Below are positions 55,901 through 64,000 of a DNA stretch of 64,000 bases, one piece after another. The stretch spans positions 1,232,532 through 1,296,531 of the forward strand of contig PJRA01000016.1 of the NCBI GenBank assembly GCA_016987375.1, given 5' to 3'. This DNA is from Brachionus koreanus (lineage: Eukaryota > Rotifera > Eurotatoria > Ploima > Brachionidae). Below the pieces are notes generated by a model, which saw nothing but the letters and a program-made list of their open reading frames with translations, made no database searches and was not told where the DNA came from. Position 1 is the stretch's first letter. Every line of letters starts with the position of its first letter. A program made the translations under genes and the position numbers.

Positions 55901-56639
55901 TGGCTTTTTAATTAAGATATTTAGAGATTGTAAATTTTTTAATTATGATTTTAATAAAATTTTTTTTTAAAGATACCCAAAACAAAAAATCATAATTAAA
56001 ATTTTTTTCTCAAAGAGCTATTAGATTAGATAAGACTTTAATATTTAACTTTTAGATTTGGGACTAGACCGTTTTTTTTTCGTAAGTCAAAAGCTTGGAT
56101 AATTTGGGCCTAACACGAATAATTTTATTCAATTAATCATCGGTGCTTAAGACAAAAAATTAATATTAAATTTGTAGCCATAAAATTTATGTTTATTTTC
56201 ATATTAAAGTAATTTTTTTTTTACTAGTTGCTAGAGATTGAACTAAAATTAATACAAAATCATTTATTTGGCTTAGGTAACTACAAATTAAATTGGCAAA
56301 TAAAATTTACAATTAATATTGTTCTAATTTAAATTTAGAGCAAAATTTGGGCTTTTATTTTTAGAGCTAATTGAGGTCAAAAAGCTAGAAATCGTAGATT
56401 GAATAACAAACGGAATTATTTATTTTTCTGCTTAGCGCTTCTCAATCCATTTAGCTAGCTAACAAAAAATCTTTAGAATTATTTATCTAAGCACACAACC
56501 CTTTATTTATAATAAAAAAAAATTTTTTTGTTTATTTTCAATTTCCTGTTTTTAATTTAAAGTTGAAAAAAAAAATTTATCATTTTTATAATCAAGTGTT
56601 GGATTTTTATCGATTGTTACTAGGGCCAACAAAGAAATT
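52906..56639. other. Long AT-rich intergenic region
   Basis: 3.7 kb without a credible gene, RNA or identified transposon. The 60-codon frame at 54131-54313 is Phe/Lys/Asn-driven and not supported. Confidence 0.45.
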
Positions 56640-57580
56640 CAACAATTCAAAAAATAAGGGAATAATTTTCTAAAATTATTCGATGCCTCACAGGTCCGAT
56701 ATTTTCTCTCATCTGCACTAAATTTGGGAACACATATTATTCGCATTTATGAGCAGCGAGCCATTTATTAATGATCGATCACGGCTCGCATTTCTGCTCG
56801 ATTCAATCAAGCTCAAGCCATAGCTAAAGGTCAGTCTAATTAAAACCTATAAGATTATTTGAATTAGTAAATATTTTTGTGCTTTATATAGGTAAATTTT
56901 ATTAAAACGATTAGTCTAGAAAGAAAAAAAAAAAAAGAGAAAACTTCAAAATTATTGAAATAGATTAAATTTCAACACAACTTAGAATATTTTAAGTTGT
57001 TAATATTTTTTTTTGATTTTTTTTTGATTTAGTTGTATACAAATTAAAAAAAAATAAAAAAACAACTTCATCTATAATTCACCCAGAGCATTCAAGTTTG
57101 AGAAAATTTGGTAGTTCCAATTAATTTGTGTTCGCTGCATATTGCTTAATTATGCTTTTCTCCTAGTAGTTTTTATTTTTTTTTTTTGTAATTGATTAAA
57201 CTCTCATTTAGCATCTACACTTCAGCTTTATTTTAATATTTTAATAAATAAATGAAAAAAAATTATATTTTGTTCGATAATCGATCATAATCCATCAGGC
57301 TGCATATTCAGACCGAATAAAACAACACAAAAAGGTAAATATTGCTCATAGCCAAGCAAATACTAAGGTATAAATAATTTTATCTATGTTTGTATGTTGT
57401 TGCAAGAAAAAATATGAAAATTTCAAATGGCTTACTATTGCATAATATCAACTTAGGTTGTTACTCACCGAAATGTTATTACTTTACCTTTATGAAAAGC
57501 TTTGAAATTTCAATTAAATTTTACATTTTGTCTCTTTTAGATGAAATATTTTTGAGCATAAAATATTACTAGAGCTAGAA
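56640..57580 (+). promoter_or_regulatory. Probable promoter / 5' UTR of the lamin-tail gene
   Basis: GC-balanced block 56680-56835 has palindromic TGATCGATCA and a 24-codon frame from ATG at 56750 (MSSEPFINDRSRLAFLL) followed 7 nt after its stop by AAAGGTCAGT, a donor-like site. It may be a 5' UTR exon carrying an upstream ORF, or a diverged first exon. Further candidate non-coding exon pieces end AAAGGTAAAT at 57337 and AAGGTATAA at 57368. Confidence 0.35.
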
Positions 57581-58291
57581 ATGAGCATATTATCGAGGGA
57601 CACGGATCTGTCGGCCTACGAGCTTCGTAAGTATTCAACACCCTGCATTTGACATAGCTTGAGATTTTTTTTTCAGCCATGATCCAAAAGAAAATAATCC
57701 AGCGCAGCTGCAAGGGGCCCGTGTCCATCAAGCGCATAGATCCCAAGGGCGAGTACATAGTCATCGAGAACACATGCATCAAAAAGCCAGTGGTCATGAC
57801 CAATTGGAGTTTGAAGCGTCGCGGCGTCGATGTGCCTTCGAACAGCTTCAAGTTCGAAAAACACTTTGTCCTTCACCCGAATAAATCGGTCAAGGTAAAA
57901 TTTAAAAATATTTTGAAATTATATTAAATTTTTTTTTGCTGCTTGAAGATTTTTGCCAAGGACAAGGGCCGTAATTATCCGCCTCATGAGCTAATGAGTG
58001 ACACTGTAATCAACTGGGGCACAGGAACTTATGCCTACACATCTTTGGTCAATCACTTGAATCAGGTAGGTCTAGATTTCGATTTTGTTCGGGGAAAATT
58101 GATTTTTCTTAAAGGAACGGGCCAGTTTGTTGGAAAAAATTGAGCACTATGAGCGAGAAGTTCAGGTCAATGTGAATAAAAAAATTGACACTAATCAAAT
58201 ACGCGACCGGCTTGACGAGTTGGACTTGAATGAAAAATTCGATTTTAGCAGAGATTTTGAGTTTTATTATGAGAAAAATATTCGGCCGTGA
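57581..58291 (+). CDS. Lamin tail domain (LTD) protein, 4 exons
   Basis: Exons 57581-57626, 57677-57894, 57949-58065, 58115-58291 (introns 50, 54 and 49 bp; phases 1, 0, 0) give 185 residues if the ATG at 57581 is the start. Seen: GPVSIKRIDPKGEYIVIENT, MTNWSLKRRG, FKFEKHFVLHPNKSVKIFAK and NWGTGTYAYTSLVNH, the strands of the immunoglobulin-like lamin tail fold found in lamins and invertebrate intermediate filaments. A 60-residue charged helical tail follows (ERASLLEKIEHYEREVQ...). No coiled-coil rod is visible upstream in any frame. The frame stays open a little above the ATG (EHKILLELE), faintly like a rod end, so an upstream rod exon in unrecognised DNA is possible. Confidence 0.8.
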
Positions 58292-61200
58292 AGCAAAATT
58301 ATTTCCAATAAATGCCAAAATTCAAACAATTCGAACAAACATGCTTTCTTAGATTTTGTTTTGCAGTTGAACAGTAAATTTTTTCAATTTTCATTTTTTT
58401 TTGTTTATGTAAATAAATTAATGATTTAATAAAAAAAAAAAATTTATTTTTAAATTTTAAAATTATTTTTGCTATTGAATTAATTGAATCAAAAAAAAAT
58501 CATGAATATAATTAAATATAGTTAGATAATAGATAATAGATAAAGAGTTTTGTTAGAGTTTATTTATAAATTATCAAAATTTTGATTGTGAGTTGAATAA
58601 ATAATGAAAAGAATGCTGACTATGAACTTAAAAAGAGAATTATAATTTTTCAAGTCAGACTTTTTCTTTCAATGATCCTTCAATTTTTTTTTTTATTCAA
58701 AAATTTGCGAGTAGATAAATGATCCTTGAAAGATGAAACGAAATATGGCTCAGAAAGTGCTATCAAAATAATCTTTATTAAATTGAAGTGTTTTTTTTTT
58801 ATTTTTTAATTAAAAAAAAAGGCTGAAAATTTCAATCATTAAATATTTTTTATTCATTTTAAGAATGCCTCGAAAAACATTCGTTATTGTTTATTATTTG
58901 AAGCACGAAAACTTGAAAAAAAATTATTTTTTTACCTTTAAAAAAAAATTATTTAAAAGTTTATTTTTTCTAGAAAAACTTTCTATATTTGCTAAGAAAA
59001 AATAGTATTTTGTATTTGTTTTGAAATAATTTTTTTCTTTTTTTTATAAAATATTTTTTTTACCAGAAAAAAAATAAACAAAAATTAAGTGATCTTTTTG
59101 CCTTTGTAAATTTCATTTTTTCAATTTTTTTTAAAAAGATTTAAAAAGAATCTTACTTTCAGAACTGGTCTTACGTAGGTCTTATAAAGATCAACCTTCA
59201 GATATAGATGCATCTTTTAACTTACTATACCAAGTATTTTAAACTTTGATACTGCACTAATCTAATGAAATTAAATCAATCAATTTAAATGCTGTTGATG
59301 CTTTATTTTTTGTCTTATTTTAAATTAGAAAAAATTATATTTGAAAAAAAAAGTTTAATGTGTTGTATTTTTCACTATGCTATATTATTTATTTAGTTTT
59401 ATTTATTGGGAAATATTTTTGTTCAATTTGTATTTGAACTTCACAATACTGATCACTTTATTGAAATTTAAATGCTTTTGATGCAAGCTTTTTTAGTCTA
59501 TCTCGGCAAGATGATGCATACGTTTTTTTTTAGGTATTTCATTTTTATGTTGAAAAATTGCTCATATCTCACTTCCTTTTTTTAAATTGGTTGTATAAAA
59601 TCATATAAAGTAATGATCTTTTAACAAATTTTATTAATTTACTTGAAACAGAAGAAAATTAAAAAAGGAAATTTTATTTGAATATAAGAAAATATTGAGA
59701 TCAAAATTCGATTTAATATGATACTAAATGACTGGATGATTTTTTTTGAACCATTTTTAAATCTTAAATGCCAAAATTTTGTAGATTTCTATCGAATAGA
59801 AAAATTTTTAAACTTTTTTGAGTAAATTTTTTCTCCGAAAATTAAAATGTTATTTCAATTATTTTTCACTCAAAAATTTTATCACTGTTTTTTTTACTTT
59901 TATTTCTTTATCGTCCCAGTGAATCAAATTAATCAGAAATTGATTAAAACATGCACGAAAATTAAAAAAAAAAAACATCAAAAATAAAAAATAAAAAAAA
60001 AAAGTTTTGTTTTCATGATTTTTTGACAACAAATTTAACTCTCAGGATTATTCCGTGAATGAATTCTATAAACTTTTGATAATATTTTTTAGTAATTAAA
60101 AAAAATTCATGCAAATTAAATGAACAAAAACAAAAAGAAAAAAAAAACTGAAAAAAATTCTTACTTTTTGGATTATTTAAAAAAATATATAAAAAATAAT
60201 GTAACAAACTGCAACTTAAATTGGTAATTGTTCTTTGTTCCATTAAAAAAAGAAAGCAAAGATTTCGTTTAGGATAAAAAATACTACACTTTTTTTTGAA
60301 AATCCAAAATTATTAGAAGATAAAAGTTCTTAGGTCAAATACAATTCAAGAGATTTTTTTGATTAAAAAAATTTTATCAGTTGAATTTTAAAATTGTTTT
60401 TTTTTTCTAGATTCAATAGTGATCTAAACAAATAATTTTTAATATATATTTTTTTAAAAAATTTCCAAAATAAATTTTTTAATCATAAAAATAACAACTC
60501 AAAGTTCAAAGGTAAAATTTTTAAATTATGGATCATACAAAAATGATCTTTTTCCTTGTTTGATGCTTTACTGAATAATTTAAAATTCTTTAAATATCAT
60601 TAAGTTTGAAATTTAGATAAAAAATTAATTAAGATATAAAATATTTTAATTAAAAAAATTCAATCTAAATTTACTAGTTAAATAAATATTTTTTTCAATC
60701 TTTTAAATTTACTATAAAAAATTATTTCACAGAATAAACTAAAGGACAAAGAAATGGCCTTACACGGTGAATGCGTTTAAGTCGATTAGAGAATCTATGA
60801 GATTTTTACCGACAATATAGCTGAATTGAAACACAATTTGGCAATGGACACAACCAGCTTAAACCTATTACAGCTTTACTTATATTCCTTCAAAAGCTTT
60901 GCTAAATAGTCCAAATCTAAATTCAAATATTATTCTTTATAAATCTATTCAACTATATATTTCCATAAATCTATTTCTAATATCGTATTTCTTTGCTGTA
61001 TTACTCTAATAGGTTTTAATTAATTTCAACTTTATACACGCTCCAACCAAATAGTGATCATTATATATGTGGCCACCTCTAAAGACTATGGTGAGAAAAT
61101 TTATGTGAAGAAAATATTCAGCCAAAAATATATAATTTTAGAAAATTTTCTTCTGCTCATAAAGTAAGCAAAATTGATTACACAATCAATAAATAGATCA

Positions 61201-61332
61201 TCAACAAAAAAAAATTTTTTTTTCTAAATTTATTTTTTTAGTTACACTTTGAACCTGATTTGATCAGGTCACATTTATATACTTAATACTTATGACCAAA
61301 ATTTTTGTATTTGCTTTAATTAAAATCAAATT
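58292..61332. other. Long AT-rich intergenic region
   Basis: AATAAA at 58307-58312 likely ends the LTD mRNA. The rest is homopolymer-rich with nothing recognised; the minus frame at 60013-60243 is compositional. Confidence 0.45.
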
Positions 61333-61878
61333 TTAAATATTAATAAAATTTATTGAATATACAAAATTAACAAACAAAAAAAAATTTGTATAACTGTAAA
61401 CTGATTTAAATGAAGCACTGCTAGTCAAACGACTGTGAAAAAAACGATCATACAAGCTTTTACATTTATCACGGTAGATTGAGGTTTTGAATTTTTCTGG
61501 CCTATTTCCATTTGTTCCATTTAAACATTCGAAATTGTCGCCCGACTTGGCCAAATAGTCGTCAATGCAAAAGCGTCCGATGACAAAAGCCTGACAATAT
61601 GAATAAGTCTCATTTCGGTTTTGAGCCGAACTTGACCGCTTGAGGTAATGCTTCTTAGACTCCAATCTGTCTTTGTTAAAAACTTTATCCCATTCGGTTC
61701 GAAACAAGCAATTATGTACAGCTAGATTGCATCTTTGGTCAAAGTGCAAAACAATGAAAGCCGATACTTCGGAAAAAGACTCTTTGACAATTTTCTCCAA
61801 ATGGAATCGATCGGAACATTTTACAATCAAGAGAAAACTTGTCAAAAAAACCAATATACTAAATTTCATATTTAGCAT
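61333..61878 (-). CDS. Small secreted Cys-containing protein, probable GPI anchor
   Basis: Single-exon frame of 181 residues. Signal peptide MKFSILVFLTSFLLIVKC (from the second Met) is cut near residue 22. The mature part has paired cysteines: FDQRCNLAVHNC, YSYCQAFVIGRFCIDDYL, FECLNGT and DKCKSLYDRFF, with N-x-S/T sites at NET and NGT. The C terminus is hydrophobic and aromatic (about 157-181), fitting a GPI signal. The layout (signal, Cys module, hydrophobic end) parallels the protein at 4397-5263, and the YxYC...C spacing resembles one of its modules, but no family was recognised. An AATAAA signal on the minus strand near 61340 would end the mRNA. Confidence 0.68.
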   Translation of the reverse strand: MLNMKFSILVFLTSFLLIVKCSDRFHLEKIVKESFSEVSAFIVLHFDQRCNLAVHNCLFRTEWDKVFNKDRLESKKHYLKRSSSAQNRNETYSYCQAFVIGRFCIDDYLAKSGDNFECLNGTNGNRPEKFKTSIYRDKCKSLYDRFFHSRLTSSASFKSVYSYTNFFLFVNFVYSINFINI

Positions 61879-61979
61879 TTGTCACATTATTCAAGCTTCA
61901 TCTAAACAAAATTCAATTCTATAAAATACTATTTTTTTTAATATATTTAATTAATAGTCAATATCGGAAAATTATATTA

Positions 61980-61999
61980 TTTTGTTGTTGTTGTTGTTG
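61980..61999. repeat. (TTG)n microsatellite
   Basis: Six to seven TTG units at 61980-61999. Confidence 0.85.
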
Positions 62000-62690
62000 A
62001 CAATTTCTTGGGAAATAATCCGCAAGAATCAATAATTAAAATAATCTTAAAAATAATAGACTTAACGCAGATGCTTCAAAGTTAAACAATAGGACATACA
62101 CACGCAAATGCTTTTTGAGGTATTAAATAGTTGTGACAAAGCTCTCATTCCCTGATTAAAAACAAAATTAAATAAATAAATTAGACCTTTTGCTTTGAAT
62201 AAAGCAAAATGATGCAGCAGTATGCACTAAGCTAAATTGGCATTTTGTTTCGAGTTTTCGATAATCTAGTGTGTAGCCCTAATGCAATAAATCTGGAAAA
62301 CATCATCTAAGTATTAAATAATCTAAACCAGCTTGTTTTTGTTGAATTTTTTTTATTATTTAAATCAAGTTTTGTTTTTGCAATTACAAAGTGTCAAAAG
62401 TAATCGTTTATAAAGAAATTTTAATTCTTAAATTAAAAAAGCTTTTTCATTTAATTTTTTTTATTAAATAAAAAATTAACTTTAAAGTGAATTGAAATAT
62501 GTTCCTCAAAAAATACCAATTTGGAAAAAAATTCAAATAAAAATCTCCAATTTTGTTACATACGAAAAATAAGATTTTAATCGATTTATCAAAGCATCAG
62601 GTTTTTGCCCATAAGGTGAAAATTTTAACCATCAGAGAGCTCTATAACATGTGTAAAAATTAATTTTAAAATATTAAAAATTTGAAATTA
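62000..62690. other. Intergenic, nothing recognised
   Basis: AT-rich upstream side of the foldback element. Confidence 0.45.
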
Positions 62691-62694
62691 AAGG

Positions 62695-62934
62695 GTTAAC
62701 TGACTAGTGAATGCTAGACAGGCAAAATATGGTGTTGATCGTTTTGATGGTCGTGTACAAAAATAAGATTAAAAAAAATTTCAAATATGAAAATTTGATA
62801 GACAAAAGAATTGCGTATAAGAAAAAACATTAAAGGAAAAAATAATTTAACTCCTGAGGCCATCAAGACGGCCAACATCAAGTTTTGGCGGTCTAGTGGC
62901 CGCCACTGATGGTACCCATCACTTTAATTAACCG
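62695..62934. mobile_element. Foldback/MITE-like element, 70-bp imperfect arms
   Basis: The left arm AGTGAATGCTAGACAGGCAA and GGTGTTGATCGTTTTGATGG pairs with the right arm, which reversed reads CACTAGACCGCCAAAACTTG and GATGTTGGCCGTCTTGATGG. Arms are clearly more GC-rich than the flanks and enclose about 90 bp. The outer ends are both near GGTTAA. No coding sequence. Confidence 0.65.
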
Positions 62935-64000
62935 ACACAAATAAAGACTTACATAAAATTGTGCAGTTTTAGTTTATGTCAGGGAGAGAGAGTCATTCTT
63001 TAATTTTCAAAAACATAATTAAACTTTTTTAAGATAAAATCGAGGCTATTTTATTAAAATAAAATAATTTTATTTCGAAACTAGTTCGAATAATGCTTAA
63101 TCTTTTTAACTGTGAATCTATCTAAATTCGATTAAAAATATTTAAAAAAATTCTTTGGTTCCAAAATTAAGCTTAATTCGCTTTATTTATTTAAAAAAAA
63201 TTTAAATTTTTATCATAATAAAACTTTTATTTGACCTTTAACAATTTTAGCTAAAAATTCTCAAAATTGAAGTGTTTACACTTTTATTTCATACTGGACA
63301 GTACGAAAATTCAATATCTAACAGTATAAACGCTACTCATACAAATCGAAAATTAATTATCTAAATGATGTATATGGAAAATTTTAATTTTCATTTCAAC
63401 TCAGATTTTTACACTATTTTTTTAATATTTAAATTTTTCTCAAATTTTTTGCCTAAACATAATAGCTAAAATTTGTGAATTGGAATGTTAAGACCCGAGT
63501 TTTGTCATCTCTTAATCTTCTTCTCTAGACCTTATTTAAATGCAGTTAAGTCATAACTGCAGTCAGAGCACGCTAGCACTTAACCACTATATAAGCAACT
63601 ACTTATTTGTATTAACTTTGGATTCCATTTAATAAACTTTTAACTAAATTAAATTGTTTTATTTATTTCTTGGCTTAAATCCCTAAAGTCCAAAATCGAG
63701 ACTTTACAGGAATGTGCTGTGCTTAATAATATTGTTTTCAATTAAAAACTTAAACAAAAATTTAAATTTTGTTTTAAACTAAACTTAAATTTTAGATGTT
63801 ATTTTAAATTATTATTCTATTTTGGAAAATTTCCTCTTATGAAACTCTAAAATGATGCAAAAATATTTTCAAATAAAACAAAATGACGATTCTCTTTTAA
63901 ATATAAAATTTCTTTTTTTCTAATTAAGTGATTAAAATGTAAAAAATTGAGATACAGATGTCTGTGTCTCTAAAAGACAATTCATTTATATAAAGATTAA
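62935..64000. other. Terminal AT-rich region, no gene seen
   Basis: No frame or RNA recognised. A TATATAAG-containing stretch at 63588-63596 could belong to a gene beyond the window, but this is weak. Confidence 0.4.

Noticed and set aside
57537..57876. Two minus-strand frames opposite the LTD gene
   Set aside because: Antisense of a domain-matching plus-strand gene; no homology signs of their own.
1..64000. Bacterial contamination or horizontally acquired operon
   Set aside because: Genes are spliced or match animal families, composition is uniform, and no prokaryotic gene block was seen.

Overview
The window is nuclear DNA of a small invertebrate: about three quarters A+T, spliced genes with mostly 55-75 bp introns, two eukaryotic tRNA genes, and metazoan proteins (nuclear receptor, MEP50, WDR33, CTU1, MIC13, TMEM267, a MATE transporter, Ly6 proteins). 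The very low GC and tiny introns suggest a monogonont rotifer such as Brachionus; this is inference, since no single sequence here proves the phylum. Two N gaps (16508-16570, 48382-48423) both lie inside repeats.

Layout. 0.4-1.3 kb: an unknown two-exon coiled-coil gene. 2.0-3.8 kb: a Tc1-like transposon interrupted by a tRNA-derived SINE, then the 3' end of the LINE whose tail the SINE shares. 4.4-5.3 kb: a secreted cysteine-rich protein. 7.2-8.4 kb: LINE and mariner remnants. 8.9-11.2 kb: two tandem Ly6 three-finger GPI proteins, each followed by an identical antisense tRNA-Thr(AGT). 11.3-13.6 kb: a 12-exon MATE (SLC47-like) transporter, reconstructed with every splice phase fitting. 13.8-22.2 kb: no gene, but hAT and piggyBac MITEs, a mariner, a LINE and local repeats. 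22.8-23.9 kb: a Ser-rich unknown protein. 24-28.5 kb: more transposons and a RING-H2 exon. 29-39.7 kb is the gene-dense core: CTU1 (tRNA thiolation), a small ORF, TMEM267 divergent from MEP50 (65 bp apart), MIC13 and WDR33. 41.5-42.1 kb: an unknown three-exon gene. 47.1-51.2 kb: a divergent nuclear receptor with a transposon-filled 2.5 kb intron. 57.6-58.3 kb: a four-exon lamin-tail-domain protein without a visible rod. 61.3-61.9 kb: a second small secreted protein.

The genes do not form one pathway; they are housekeeping functions (mRNA 3' processing, arginine methylation, tRNA thiolation, cristae structure) among secreted or surface proteins. The richest signal is in the mobile DNA. Several elements have exact target-site duplications that can be read by eye. 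Two SINE/LINE pairs share 3' tails. One MITE insertion can be undone on paper to restore the reading frame of the LINE it interrupts. I saw no CRISPR, no operon-like bacterial DNA and no clear viral gene. Exon boundaries were placed by hand from GT/AG sites, reading-frame phase and family similarity.
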